Shown here in pieces: positions 22,253-33,365 of a DNA stretch of 35,232 nucleotides. The DNA comes from Streptomyces sp. SM1. Its GTDB lineage: Bacteria; Actinomycetota; Actinomycetes; Streptomycetales; Streptomycetaceae. The stretch is from contig NZ_NEUB01000614.1 of NCBI RefSeq assembly GCF_002910825.1, forward strand, positions 1-35,232, in the 5' to 3' direction. The notes under the pieces are model-generated. The model was not told the origin of the DNA and did not search any database. It saw nothing but the letters and a program-made list of their open reading frames with translations. The translations under genes and the position numbers were made by a program. How positions within the stretch are numbered: the first letter of the stretch is position 1; each line of letters starts with the position of its first letter.

Positions 22253-23761
22253 ATGAACAAGAACCTGCCGCTCAAGCCTGAAGATGTGGTCGACCGGGAC
22301 CGGGAGTGGGACCTGCTGGCCGAGTTCGTCACGGATCCGGATCCGGCGATGCGTCTGGGCATCGTGTCGGGGCGCAGGCGGCACGGGAAGTCGTATCTCC
22401 TGCAGGCGTTGTGCGAGCGGGTGGGCGGCCTCTATGTCACCGCGGTGCGGGAGGAGGGCCGGCTGCCGGCGATCCGGCGGTTCGGCGACGCGGTCGCGGC
22501 CCACGCCGGTTTGCAGCCCGGCACGCTGCGGCTGTCCGACTGGCGCGAGGTCCTGACCAACGCCCTTGATGTAACCGTTCGCTCGGGTGCGCCGCTGCTG
22601 GTGATCGACGAACTGCCCTATCTGCTCCAGCACTCGCCGGAGATCCCCGGGTTGCTGCAGCAACTCTACGACGAGCGCCAGCGCGGAAGCGGCACCGGCG
22701 TCCGCCCCGGCCCGCGGCTGATCCTCTGCGGCTCCGCCATGAGCGTCATGCGCGAACTGCTTTCGGGCACCAAGCCGTTGCGGGGCCGTGCCGTGATCGA
22801 CCTCCGGCTGGGTGCCTTCGACTACCGGGCCGCACGCGACTTCTGGCGGATCGACGATCCGCTGACCGCCCTGCAGGTCCACGCCGTCCTGGGCGGAGCC
22901 CCCGGCTACCGGCCGGTGGCCGCCCGCCCCCACCCGAACGACGGCTTCGCCGCCTGGTTGGCCCGCACGCTCCTGGACCCCGGCCGGGCCGTCTACTCGC
23001 GCACAGAGACCGAGTACCTGCTGCGGGAGGACCCACGCATCACCCAGCACACCCTGTACTACGACATCCTCACCGCGATCGCCCAGGGTGCCTCGACCCC
23101 GACGAAGATCGGGGCAGCTCTGGAGCGTCAACGCAACGCCGTCACGCACCCGTTGGACGTTCTGGAGTCCACCGGTTACATCCAGCGCGAGCAAGACATT
23201 CTGCGCCCGCGCCACCCGGTCATCACGCTCGCCGACCCCGTCATCCGCTTCAACCAACTGATCACGCTGCCGCAGGCCGCCACCGTCGAGCAGGGCTTCG
23301 CGGAACAGGCGTGGCAGGCCGCTACGACGACCTTCAACTCCAAGATCCTGGGACCGCACTTCGAGGATCTCGCCCGTACCTTCACCCGCCGCTACGCCCA
23401 TACCCTCCTTCCCGGCGGCCTGCCGGGCCCCGTCGGCACCACCGAGGTCGCCGACCCGGCGGCCCGCACGAAGCACGAGGTCGACGTGCTCGCCCTCGCC
23501 CTGGGTGAGCGTCCGCAGGCGCCGCGCGCCCGGATCGCCCTGATCGGTGAGGCCAAGGCCACCGCCGCCCGCCGCGGCACTGGTGACCTGCAACGCCTCG
23601 AGCACATCCGGGGCTTGCTCACCGGCCAGGGCTACGACACCACAGGCGCCACGCTGGCCCTGTTCTCCCTGCACGGTTTCTACCCGGACCTGGTCGAATT
23701 GGCGGCCAGACGTGATGATCTCCTCCTGGTCGACCTGCCGGGTCTCTACGGGGGCGGTTGA
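22253..23761 (+). CDS. AAA ATPase fused to a DUF234-type PD-(D/E)XK nuclease-like domain
   Basis: A 502-residue soluble protein of the archaeal-type ATPase class. Walker A is GRRRHGKS (40-47) and Walker B LLVIDE with D119 and E120. A middle winged-helix region (about 280-330, ITLADPVIRFNQL) leads to a DUF234-like C-terminus with HEVDVLAL (D411) and IGEAKA (E433, K435), a pattern consistent with a PD-(D/E)XK nuclease. Such proteins are scattered in archaea and actinomycetes and have been linked with mobile or defence functions, without a settled role. It sits directly after the attachment region of the second block, which would suit a defence or element-maintenance gene. A fragment of a second copy's 3' end lies at 24171. 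Confidence 0.75.
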   Translation: MNKNLPLKPEDVVDRDREWDLLAEFVTDPDPAMRLGIVSGRRRHGKSYLLQALCERVGGLYVTAVREEGRLPAIRRFGDAVAAHAGLQPGTLRLSDWREVLTNALDVTVRSGAPLLVIDELPYLLQHSPEIPGLLQQLYDERQRGSGTGVRPGPRLILCGSAMSVMRELLSGTKPLRGRAVIDLRLGAFDYRAARDFWRIDDPLTALQVHAVLGGAPGYRPVAARPHPNDGFAAWLARTLLDPGRAVYSRTETEYLLREDPRITQHTLYYDILTAIAQGASTPTKIGAALERQRNAVTHPLDVLESTGYIQREQDILRPRHPVITLADPVIRFNQLITLPQAATVEQGFAEQAWQAATTTFNSKILGPHFEDLARTFTRRYAHTLLPGGLPGPVGTTEVADPAARTKHEVDVLALALGERPQAPRARIALIGEAKATAARRGTGDLQRLEHIRGLLTGQGYDTTGATLALFSLHGFYPDLVELAARRDDLLLVDLPGLYGGG

Positions 23762-23903
23762 CCTCAGCAGGAATTCTGCCCGTCAAGTCGATGAACGGCG
23801 TAGAGGGGAAGAGAGCAGACCCTGACACTGCCTCCGACCAAACCCGTGACGGGAGTACGGGAACGCGCATGAGGGGGACCATGAGCCGGGTTGTCTGCCC
23901 CCC

Positions 23904-24170
23904 CCATGCCTTGCAGTCGTTGCGGTTCCCGGCGAGTGGCCGGCCGACCACGACGACCAGGCGGGTGTCGGCATCGATGACGACCTGATGGTTGGTGGAG
24001 TACCGATAGTTCTTCGACCGCTCGGCGATCGTGTGGTCTCGGGTGGGCACCAGGGTGCCGTCCACGATGAGCACGGTGTCCTTAGCGAACCGCTTACGGG
24101 GCTGGAGTGCGAGCAGGGGTCCGAGGTGGTTGATGACTCGGCTGGCCGTCGACTTGGAGACGCCGAACCC
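23904..24170 (-). pseudogene. Fragment of an IS5-type DDE transposase
   Basis: On the minus strand, codons from 24170 down to 23904 read GFGVSKSTASRVINHL, then IVDGTLVPT and NYRYSTNHQVVIDADTRL, then NRNDCKAW. These are the helix-turn-helix, first acidic residue (D in VDGT) and following blocks of IS5-related transposases common in Streptomyces. No start precedes it, and after KAW the frame passes through a run of seven or eight G and loses similarity, so both ends are missing. The upstream junction at 24170/24171 is abrupt. Confidence 0.65.
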
Positions 24171-24230
24171 GTGGCGCGGCGTGCTGATCTCCTGCTGGTC
24201 GATCTGCCGGGCCTGTACGGGATCGGGTAG
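24171..24230 (+). pseudogene. 3' end remnant of a second ATPase/nuclease gene
   Basis: Nineteen codons and a stop (VARRADLLLVDLPGLYGIG) match the last residues of the ATPase at 22253-23761 (AARRDDLLLVDLPGLYGGG), with several silent differences. The remainder of that gene copy is missing; its place is taken by the transposase fragment. The 437 bases from 24231 to 24667 hold no gene I can support, apart from the kdp promoter region. Confidence 0.65.
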
Positions 24231-24540
24231 CCAAACAACTTGGACATCCGTCCCAGCCTTCGACCGGCACGTTCGATGAGCGCGATGCTGTGACCCCACG
24301 GCGGCGGTGATCTGTCCCGGCCAGTCGACGCCGGCACGGCCGGGCACCTTCGACTCGGGCAGCCGGCGCACGGCGACGGCCATGGTCACCGGGGCGACCG
24401 GCTGCTGCAGAACCAGCGGGGCGCGGTCCTCGCCCGGGCCGTACGGCGGGAGACGAAACTCGGTGAGCTGCCGTTTCCGGCTGCCGTGAGGCCGGGCCGT
24501 CTGCCTCCGTGGCGAGTCTGCTCACCCCTCGGACCGGGCG

Positions 24541-24557
24541 CCGTCAGGGTTCCGTCA
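24541..24557 (+). promoter_or_regulatory. 11-bp-period direct repeat, candidate KdpE-binding site
   Basis: CCGTCA at 24541-24546 and again at 24552-24557, spacing 11 bp, lies 111 bp before the first small gene of the kdp operon. OmpR-family regulators such as KdpE bind head-to-tail repeats of about this period. A possible -10 (TAATCG, near 24628) lies downstream, but no clear -35 is visible. Confidence 0.4.
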
Positions 24558-24667
24558 AAGCCGTGGGCCCCGCCGTATGGGGGGCGTCAACGACCGGCCT
24601 GATCCGGCCACGGATGCGCTTTCCTCTAATCGTCCGTATCAACCGAACCTCACTCCAGGAGTTCGCG

Positions 24668-24751
24668 ATGGCCGATGTGGCCTTCGTCCTCGTCACGATC
24701 GCGGGTTTCGTACTCGTGGCTCTCGCAGCCAAGGGGGTGACGAAGCTGTGA
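24668..24751 (+). CDS. 27-residue single-span membrane peptide ahead of kdpF
   Basis: ATG 24668 is preceded by CAGGAG 8 bases upstream and opens a 27-codon frame. The peptide is almost entirely one hydrophobic helix ([16 protein letters not shown]) ending in KGVTKL. Its stop overlaps the GTG start of kdpF (GTGA), so the two small proteins are coupled. Size and placement suggest a second KdpF-like subunit of the Kdp pump, but that role is inference. Confidence 0.7.
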   Translation: MADVAFVLVTIAGFVLVALAAKGVTKL

Positions 24752-24837
24752 CCGCCGAGAACATCGTCGGCCTCGTCGTGGCCGTCTCCCTGCTGGGCTA
24801 CCTCGTCCTCGCCCTGATCTTCCCGGAGAGGTTCTGA
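24748..24837 (+). CDS. kdpF: KdpF, small stabilising subunit of the potassium-transporting ATPase
   Basis: A 29-residue peptide starting at GTG 24748. The sequence matches actinomycete KdpF closely: [18 protein letters not shown], then LALIFPERF. It is a single transmembrane helix that sits at the KdpA/KdpB interface and stabilises the complex. It lies 8 bp before kdpA and overlaps the upstream small gene. Confidence 0.88.
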   Translation: MTAENIVGLVVAVSLLGYLVLALIFPERF

Positions 24838-24845
24838 GACAAGAG

Positions 24846-26542
24846 ATGGGTCCCGTACTCGCCGGCGTACTCCAGTTGCTCGCTCTGACAGCCGCGCTGG
24901 CACTCGCCTACAAGCCCCTCGGCACCTACATGGCCAAGGTGTACTCCTCCGACAAGCACCTGCGTGTCGAGAAGTGGATCTACAAGGGCATTGGTGCCGA
25001 CCCCGACACGGGGATGCGCTGGCCCGCGTACCTGCGCGGCATCCTCGCCTTCTCCGTGGTCGGCGTTCTGTTCCTCTACGCCCTGCAGCGGCTCCAGGGA
25101 GTCCTGCCCGGCTCGCTCGGCTTCGCCGCTGTTGACCCGGACCAGGCGTTCAACACGGCCGTCTCCTTCGTGACGAACACGAACTGGCAGTCGTACTCGG
25201 GCGAGCAGGCGATGGGCCACGTCGTGCAGACCGCCGGCCTGGCCGTACAGAACTTCGTCTCCGCCGCCGTCGGCATAGCCGTCGCCGTGGCGCTCGTGCG
25301 CGGATTCGCCCTCCCCCACTCTCAGCTGCGTTCGAGCGGGGGGACCCCCATCCGCACCGGTGAGCTGGGCAACTTCTGGGCGGACCTGGTGCGCGGTGTC
25401 GTACGCGTCCTGGTGCCCCTGGCGGCTGTCGCCGCGGTCGTGCTGGTCGCCTGCGGCGCGATCCAGAACTTCTCCGGCATTCACGAGGTCGGCCAGTTCA
25501 TGGGCGGCACGCAGCAGTGGAACGGCGGCGCGGTCGCCTCGCAGGAGGCCATCAAGGAGCTGGGCACCAACGGCGGCGGCTACTTCAACGCCAACAGCTC
25601 CCACCCCTTCGAGAACCCCACGTCCTTCACCAACCTCTTCGAGATCTTCCTGATCCTGCTGATCCCGTTCTCGATCACCCGGACCTTCGGTTTGATGGTC
25701 GGCTCGGTCAAGCAGGGCTACGCGATCCTCGCCACCATGGCCACCATCTGGCTCGGCTTCGTCGCGCTGATGATGTGGACCGAGTTCGCCCATCACGGCC
25801 CGGCCTTCCAGGCCGCGGGCGGGGCGTACGAGGGCAAGGAGGTCCGCTTCGGCGTCGGCGCGTCCTCGATCTTCGCGGTGTCGACCACGCTCACCTCGAC
25901 CGGAGCCGTCGACTCCTTCCATTCCTCCTTCACCGGTCTCGGCGGCGGCATCACCCTGCTCGGCATGATGCTGGGCGAGATCGCGCCCGGCGGGGTCGGC
26001 TCCGGCCTCTACGGCATGCTGATCATGGCGATTATCGCGGTGTTCATCGCAGGTCTGATGGTGGGCCGCACGCCCGAGTACCTGGGCAAGAAGATCGGCT
26101 CCCGCGAGATCAAGCTGGCGGCCTGCTACATCCTGATCACCCCGACGCTCGTGCTCGTCTTCACCGCGTTCACGATGGCGCTGCCGACGCCGGCGAACTC
26201 GATGACCAACAGCGGCGCGCACGGGTTCTCCGAGATCCTGTACGCCTGCACGTCCGGAGCGAACAACAACGGCTCGGCGTTCGCCGGCCTGAACGCGGAC
26301 ACGCAGTGGTTCAACACCACGATCGGCCTGGCGATGCTCCTCGGCCGGTTCCTGCCGATGGTGTTCGTGCTGGCACTGGCCGGCTCGCTCGCCGAGCAGA
26401 AGCCGGTCCCGGCCACCGCGGGCACCCTGCGCACGGACAAGCCGCTGTACACCGGGCTGCTGGTCGGCACGATCATCATCATCACCGGTCTGACGTACTT
26501 CCCCGCACTCGCGCTGGGACCGCTGGCCGAAGGGCTGGCGTG

Positions 26543-26543
<1 letters not shown>
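24846..26543 (+). CDS. kdpA: KdpA, potassium-binding channel-like subunit of Kdp ATPase
   Basis: A 565-residue integral membrane protein with about ten spans, close to the 557 residues of E. coli KdpA. Selectivity-filter regions are intact: [11 protein letters not shown] near residue 110, [20 protein letters not shown] near 240, and a later [11 protein letters not shown] near 470. It selects and translocates potassium, handing energy coupling to KdpB. Starts at ATG 24846; its stop overlaps the first possible kdpB start (TGATG). Confidence 0.95.
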
Positions 26544-28666
<2,123 letters not shown>

Positions 28667-28671
28667 AGGCC

Positions 28672-29340
28672 ATGAACAACTCCGTATCGAACACCGCCCG
28701 GCTGCTCGGGGCGGGCCTGCGCGCCCTCCTCTTGCTGACCCTGGTGACCGGTGTCCTCTATCCCCTGGTCGTCACGGGCATCGCGCAGGGGCTGTTCCCC
28801 GACCGGGTGAACGGCTCCGAGGTGAAGGCGGACGGCAGGGTCGTCGGCTCGTCCCTCATCGGACAGGCGTACAACCTGCCGCTGAAGGAGGGCCAGGAGA
28901 CCCCGGCACCGGACCTGAAGTGGTTCCAGGGCCGCCCGCAGAACGGCCTCGGCACCAACAGCGTCAACACCCAGTACGAGCTCATCCTGTCCGGCGCGAC
29001 CAACCGGTCCGGGGACAACGAAGAGCTCATCCAGTGGGTGAAGGACGCCAAGGCCGCCGTCGTCAAGGACAACTCCACGGGCACCTACAAGGTGAAGCCG
29101 TCCCAGGTGCCCGCCGACGCGGTCACCTCCTCCGGCTCCGGACTGGACCCGAACATCTCGCCGCAGTACGCGGACATCCAGGTCCACCGGGTCGCCGAGG
29201 AGAACGGCCTGTCCATCGTGCAGGTGCAGAAGCTCGTCGACGAGCACACCGAGGGCCGCACCCTCGGCTTCATGGGAGAGCCGCGCGTGAACGTCCTCGA
29301 ACTCAACATCGCGCTCAAGGAACTCGTGGCGAAGAGCTGA
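28672..29340 (+). CDS. kdpC: KdpC, accessory subunit of Kdp ATPase
   Basis: A 222-residue protein with one N-terminal membrane span (about 10-35, LLLLTLVTGVLYPLVVTGIAQ) and an extracytoplasmic domain containing RPQNGLGTNSVNTQYEL, SGSGLDPNISP, and the C-terminal RVNVLELN. These are standard KdpC blocks. It is slightly longer than E. coli KdpC (190 residues) because of a central insertion. It starts 5 bp after kdpB. Confidence 0.93.
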   Translation: MNNSVSNTARLLGAGLRALLLLTLVTGVLYPLVVTGIAQGLFPDRVNGSEVKADGRVVGSSLIGQAYNLPLKEGQETPAPDLKWFQGRPQNGLGTNSVNTQYELILSGATNRSGDNEELIQWVKDAKAAVVKDNSTGTYKVKPSQVPADAVTSSGSGLDPNISPQYADIQVHRVAEENGLSIVQVQKLVDEHTEGRTLGFMGEPRVNVLELNIALKELVAKS

Positions 29341-29474
29341 TGGCATTGCACGATGTCCTCGGGAGTCGGCGGCTCCAGGTACACCGCGGTGCCGTCGGCT
29401 CCCGCATCCGTGACGTCGGACGCCCCGCGTCCGGGCGTACCCGGCGCGACGTACGACAGGAGAGGCAGACATCC

Positions 29475-30158
29475 ATGACCCGGGTGCTCGTGGTCGAGGA
29501 CGACCCGCAACTGGTGCGGGCCCTCGTCCTGAACTTGCGTGCCCGCCACTACGGCGTGGACGCGGCTCCGGACGGGGCCACGGCCCTGCGGCTCGCCGCC
29601 GCACGGCAGCCCGACGTGGTGCTGCTCGACCTCGGTCTGCCTGACATGGACGGCGTCGACATCGTCAAGGGCCTGCGGGGCTGGAGCCGCGTGCCGATCC
29701 TGGTCCTGTCCGCCCGCCAGGCGTCCGACGAGAAGGTCGCAGCCCTCGACGCCGGCGCCGACGACTACATCACCAAGCCGTTCAGCATGAACGAGCTGCT
29801 GGCCCGGCTGCGGGCCGCGGTACGCCGTACCGAGGACACCTCGGTGGGTGCGGCGGTGACTCTGGTCGAGACAGACGACTTCACCATCGACCTCGTGGGC
29901 AAGAAGGTCGTCCGGGACGGGCGTGACGTGCGGCTCACCCCGACCGAGTGGCACCTGCTGGAGATCCTGGTGACCAATCCCGGCCGGCTGATCACGCAGA
30001 AGCACCTTCTCCAGGAGGTCTGGGGCGTCTCCCAGAGCGGTAAGACCAACTACCTGCGTGTCTATACGGCCCAGCTGCGCCGCAAACTGGAGAGGGACCC
30101 CTCCCGACCCCGCTATCTGATCACCGAGCCCGGCATGGGCTACCGCTTCGAGAACTGA
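29475..30158 (+). CDS. kdpE: KdpE, OmpR-family response regulator
   Basis: A 227-residue regulator. Receiver domain: acidic pair EDD near residues 8-10, phospho-acceptor D52 in LLDLGLPDMDG, and the conserved lysine in DYITKPFS. A winged-helix domain follows from about residue 130 with TPTEWHLLEIL and YLITEPGMGYRF. ATG 29475 follows AGGAGAGG at 11 bases. The same frame stays open to an ATG at 29340 that overlaps the kdpC stop, which would add 45 mostly Arg/Gly residues; this is unlikely but cannot be excluded. It should activate kdpFABC when phosphorylated by KdpD. Here kdpE precedes kdpD, the reverse of E. coli. Confidence 0.92.
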   Translation: MTRVLVVEDDPQLVRALVLNLRARHYGVDAAPDGATALRLAAARQPDVVLLDLGLPDMDGVDIVKGLRGWSRVPILVLSARQASDEKVAALDAGADDYITKPFSMNELLARLRAAVRRTEDTSVGAAVTLVETDDFTIDLVGKKVVRDGRDVRLTPTEWHLLEILVTNPGRLITQKHLLQEVWGVSQSGKTNYLRVYTAQLRRKLERDPSRPRYLITEPGMGYRFEN

Positions 30159-30170
30159 CCGGGGAACGAC

Positions 30171-32714
30171 ATGGCACGTGGCAAGCTTCGGATCTACCTC
30201 GGCGCGGCTCCCGGTGTCGGCAAGACGTACGCGATGCTGTCGGAGGCGCACCGTCGCGTCGAGCGGGGCACCGACTGCGTGGTCGCCTTCGTGGAGCACC
30301 ACGGCCGGTCGCACACCGAGGTGATGCTGAACGGACTGGAGCAGGTGCCCCGCAAGGAGCTCGACCACCGGGGCGGCACCTTCACCGAGATGGACGTCGA
30401 CGCCGTCCTGCGCCGGGCCCCCGCGGTCGCCCTGGTGGACGAGCTGGCCCACACCAACGTGCCGGGCTCCCGCAACACCAAACGCTGGCAGGACGTACAG
30501 GAACTGCTCGCCGCCGGCATCGACGTGATAACGACCGTCAACATCCAGCACCTGGAGTCGCTGGGTGACGTGGTCGACTCGATCACCGGGGTGCGGCAGC
30601 GCGAGACGGTCCCCGACGACGTCGTACGGCGTGCCGACCAGATCGAGCTGGTCGACATGTCACCGGAGGCGCTGCGCCGCCGCATGGCGCACGGCAACAT
30701 CTACAAGCCGGACAAGGTCGACGCGGCTCTGTCCAATTACTTCCGGCCGGGCAACCTCACCGCCCTGCGCGAACTGGCTCTGCTCTGGGTCGCCGACCGG
30801 GTCGACGCCTACCTGACCAAGTACCGCAACGAGCACCATGTCGCGGCCATATGGGGCTCGCGGGAGCGCATCGTGGTGGGTCTGACCGGCGGCCCGGAGG
30901 GGCGCACCCTGATCCGGCGCGCGGCGAGGCTGGCGGAGAAGGGCGCAGGGGGTGAGGTACTGGCTGTCTACATATCCCGCAGTGACGGCCTGACCGCCGC
31001 CTCGCCGAGGGAACTGGCCGTCCAGCGCACGCTGGTGGAGAATCTGGGCGGCACCTTCCACCACGTCGTCGGCGACGACATCCCGGCCGCTCTGCTCGAC
31101 TTCGCCCGCGGGGTGAACGCCACGCAGATCGTGCTGGGTGTCTCCCGCCGCAGAAGCTGGCAGTACGTCTTCGGTCCCGGAGTCGGCGCCACGGTGGCCC
31201 GCGAGTCCGGTCCCGACCTCGACGTCCACCTCATCACGCACGCCGAGGCGGGCAAGGGCCGAGGCCTGCCGGTGGCCCGCAGCGCACGCCTCGGGCGGTC
31301 CCGGGTCGTCGCGGGCTGGCTCGTGGGTGTGCTGGGCCCCGTCCTGTTCACCTGGCTGCTGACGGGTGCCGTTCCGGACGTCGGTCTCGCCAACGACATG
31401 CTCCTGTTCCTGTCCCTGACGGTGGCGGCGGCCATGCTGGGCGGGCTGTTCCCGGCGCTGGTGTCCGCGGTGGTGGGCTCCACGCTGCTGAACTGGTACT
31501 TCACCCCGCCCGTCCACACGCTCACCATCGCCGACCCGCAGAACATCGTCGCTATCACGGTCTTCGTCGGGGTCGCCGTGGCCGTCGCGTCCGTGGTGGA
31601 CCTTTCGGCCCGGCGCACCCACCAGGCGGCGCGGCTGCGGGCCGAGTCGGAGATCCTCTCCTTCCTCGCCGGCAACGTCCTGCGCGGCGAGACGAGTCTC
31701 GACGCCCTCCTGGAACGGGTCCGCGAGACCTTCGGCATGGAGTCGGTGGCCCTCCTGGAGAGGGAGAGCGACGTGGCGCCCTGGACGTGTGCCGGCAGCG
31801 TCGGCCCGCGCCCCTGCGCCGGTCCCGACGAGGCGGACGTCGACGTCCCGGTCGGGGATCACACGGCCCTGGCCCTGTCCGGCCGGGTGCTGCCGGCGGA
31901 GGACCGCCGGGTACTGGCCGCGTTCGCCGCCCAGGCGGCGGTGGTCGTGGACCGCCGGCGTCTCCAGCAGGAGGCGAACCAGGCCAAGGAACTCGCCGAG
32001 GGCAACCGCATCCGCACCGCCCTCCTCGCTGCCGTCAGTCACGACCTGCGCACCCCGCTCGCCGGTATCAAGGCGGCGGTCACCTCCCTGCGCTCCGATG
32101 ACGTCGAGTGGTCCGAAGAGGACCAGGTGGAACTGCTGGAGGCCATCGAGGACGGCGCCGACCGCCTCGACCACCTCGTCGGCAACCTGCTCGACATGTC
32201 CCGCCTCCAGACCGGCACCGTCACCCCGATCATCCGCGAGACCGACCTGGACGAGGTCATCCCGATGGCGCTCGGCGGCGTACCCGAGGGCAGCGTGGAC
32301 CTGGACGTGCCCGAGAGCCTGCCCATGGTCGGCGTGGACCGCGGCCTGCTGGAACGGTCGGTCGCCAACATCGTCGAGAACGCGGTGAAGTACAACCCGC
32401 CGGGCGAGCGCGTCCTGGTCTCCGCGAGCGCCATAGCCGACCGGGTGGAGATCAGGGTCGTCGACCGCGGCCCCGGTGTCCCGGACGAGGTCAAGGACCG
32501 CATCTTCGAACCCTTCCAGCGCTACGGCGACGCTCCGCGCGGCGACGGGGTGGGACTCGGCCTCGCGGTCGCCCGCGGCTTCGCAGAGGCCATCGGCGGC
32601 ACTCTGCACGCCGACGACACCCCCGGCGGCGGCCTGACCATGGTGCTCGCCGTACGGACTGCACCCGGGCGCCGGCGGGAGCGGCCGGATGTGTCCCCCG
32701 CGGTCACGTCCTGA
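30171..32714 (+). CDS. kdpD: KdpD, potassium/turgor-sensing histidine kinase
   Basis: An 847-residue sensor kinase (E. coli 894). The N-terminal KdpD domain has Walker A GAAPGVGKT at about 10-18 and DELAHTNVPGSRNTKRWQDV near 90. A universal-stress-type domain lies at about 240-365, three to four membrane spans at about 385-480, then a GAF-like region. The HisKA motif is AVSHDLRTPL with H624, followed by the HATPase domain with NIVENAVKYNP and GVGLGLAVARGF. It senses potassium limitation and phosphorylates KdpE. ATG 30171 starts 12 bp after kdpE, preceded by GGGGA. Confidence 0.94.
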   Translation: MARGKLRIYLGAAPGVGKTYAMLSEAHRRVERGTDCVVAFVEHHGRSHTEVMLNGLEQVPRKELDHRGGTFTEMDVDAVLRRAPAVALVDELAHTNVPGSRNTKRWQDVQELLAAGIDVITTVNIQHLESLGDVVDSITGVRQRETVPDDVVRRADQIELVDMSPEALRRRMAHGNIYKPDKVDAALSNYFRPGNLTALRELALLWVADRVDAYLTKYRNEHHVAAIWGSRERIVVGLTGGPEGRTLIRRAARLAEKGAGGEVLAVYISRSDGLTAASPRELAVQRTLVENLGGTFHHVVGDDIPAALLDFARGVNATQIVLGVSRRRSWQYVFGPGVGATVARESGPDLDVHLITHAEAGKGRGLPVARSARLGRSRVVAGWLVGVLGPVLFTWLLTGAVPDVGLANDMLLFLSLTVAAAMLGGLFPALVSAVVGSTLLNWYFTPPVHTLTIADPQNIVAITVFVGVAVAVASVVDLSARRTHQAARLRAESEILSFLAGNVLRGETSLDALLERVRETFGMESVALLERESDVAPWTCAGSVGPRPCAGPDEADVDVPVGDHTALALSGRVLPAEDRRVLAAFAAQAAVVVDRRRLQQEANQAKELAEGNRIRTALLAAVSHDLRTPLAGIKAAVTSLRSDDVEWSEEDQVELLEAIEDGADRLDHLVGNLLDMSRLQTGTVTPIIRETDLDEVIPMALGGVPEGSVDLDVPESLPMVGVDRGLLERSVANIVENAVKYNPPGERVLVSASAIADRVEIRVVDRGPGVPDEVKDRIFEPFQRYGDAPRGDGVGLGLAVARGFAEAIGGTLHADDTPGGGLTMVLAVRTAPGRRRERPDVSPAVTS

Positions 32715-32808
32715 TGGTCCGTGGAGCGTACGCGCGCATGAGGCCACGGCGAGGCGGGCGGGTCGCACGGGACCGGAACCCACGCACCACCGAGAGGGCT
32801 GTGCAGAC

Positions 32809-32976
32809 ATGGAACCACTCCGGGAACGGGGAATGAGATCCCGGATCGTCGGCCTCACGAGCGGCTCGGTCGTCCTCATCGCCGAGGGCGCTCTCACTGA
32901 CTGGATACGGCTCATCGGCATCGGCGCGTGGATGCTCATCGCAGCCGGCTTCTGGAAAATGATCTACCGACCGTGA
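32809..32976 (+). CDS. 55-residue two-span membrane protein after kdpD
   Basis: ATG 32809 is preceded by GAGAGGG and opens a 55-codon frame with two hydrophobic segments (LTSGSVVLIAEGAL and LIGIGAWMLIAAGFW) and charged ends. ATG 32833, after a GGGGA sequence, would give a 47-residue version. It lies 94 bp after kdpD on the same strand, so it may belong to the kdp transcript. The family is not recognised. No terminator of note separates it from the attachment region that begins at about 33050. Confidence 0.5.
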   Translation: MEPLRERGMRSRIVGLTSGSVVLIAEGALTDWIRLIGIGAWMLIAAGFWKMIYRP

Positions 32977-33052
32977 TCGCTGAAGCCTCAGTCCACGGCG
33001 CGGTAAAGCCGGCAACCCGGGTACAGGCGCGCACGTCGCCGGCTGCCGGCGT

Positions 33053-33071
33053 TGACGCTCGTGTGACGCTC
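33053..33071 (+). repeat. Arm-type repeat pair left of attachment copy 3
   Basis: TGACGCTC at 33053-33060 and 33064-33071, period 11 bp, 91 bp before the GAC of attachment copy 3. A GC palindrome (33037-33051) lies immediately upstream and may end the kdp transcript. Confidence 0.6.
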
Positions 33072-33143
33072 CGAACGCCGGGGTGCAGGGCGATGGACTG
33101 AGGAACGGACACTGACCTGCGGTTTCGCCTGACTTCTCAGGCC

Positions 33144-33222
33144 GACATCTTTCCGATGACGACGCACGTGGAGTGCGTGGCGATCCTCGAACCTGTTGGC
33201 AAGGGGTCCTGACCTGCGCTTC
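33144..33222 (+). other. Attachment-site copy 3: displaced 3' end of the RNA methyltransferase gene
   Basis: This segment reads in frame as DIFPMTTHVECVAILEPV then GKGS and TGA (33210-33212), followed by ACCTGCG. The common 14-mer CACGTGGAGTGCGT is at 33165-33178. It is the most divergent of the three copies (ATC TTT for CTG TTC, ACG for CAC or CAT) yet keeps the HVE motif. The preceding 30 bases (CTGACCTGCGGTTT, then CAGGCC) resemble those before copy 2. Confidence 0.7.
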
Positions 33223-33365
33223 TGTTGTTCGGGTGGGGCCGCTCGACCTGTTTCCTCCGGGTAGCGGTTCGAGCGGGCGGCTCGATCTTTGCACCTCGCT
33301 GACCTGCGGGTCCGTGAGCGAAATGCCTGCATGGCCGACGCCTTGGGAGGGGGTTCGGAAATTCT

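Noticed and set aside
24300..24500. Minus-strand open frame upstream of kdp (RLPPYGPGEDRAPLVLQQPV).
   Set aside because: No start signal, no known motif, and it is continuous with antisense readings on both sides; may be a gene relic but cannot be supported.
29341..29474. Minus-strand reading across the kdpC-kdpE gap (GTAVYLEPPTPEDIV) that looks protein-like.
   Set aside because: No start or ribosome-binding site fits and the frame runs antisense through kdpC and kdpE; no recognisable family.
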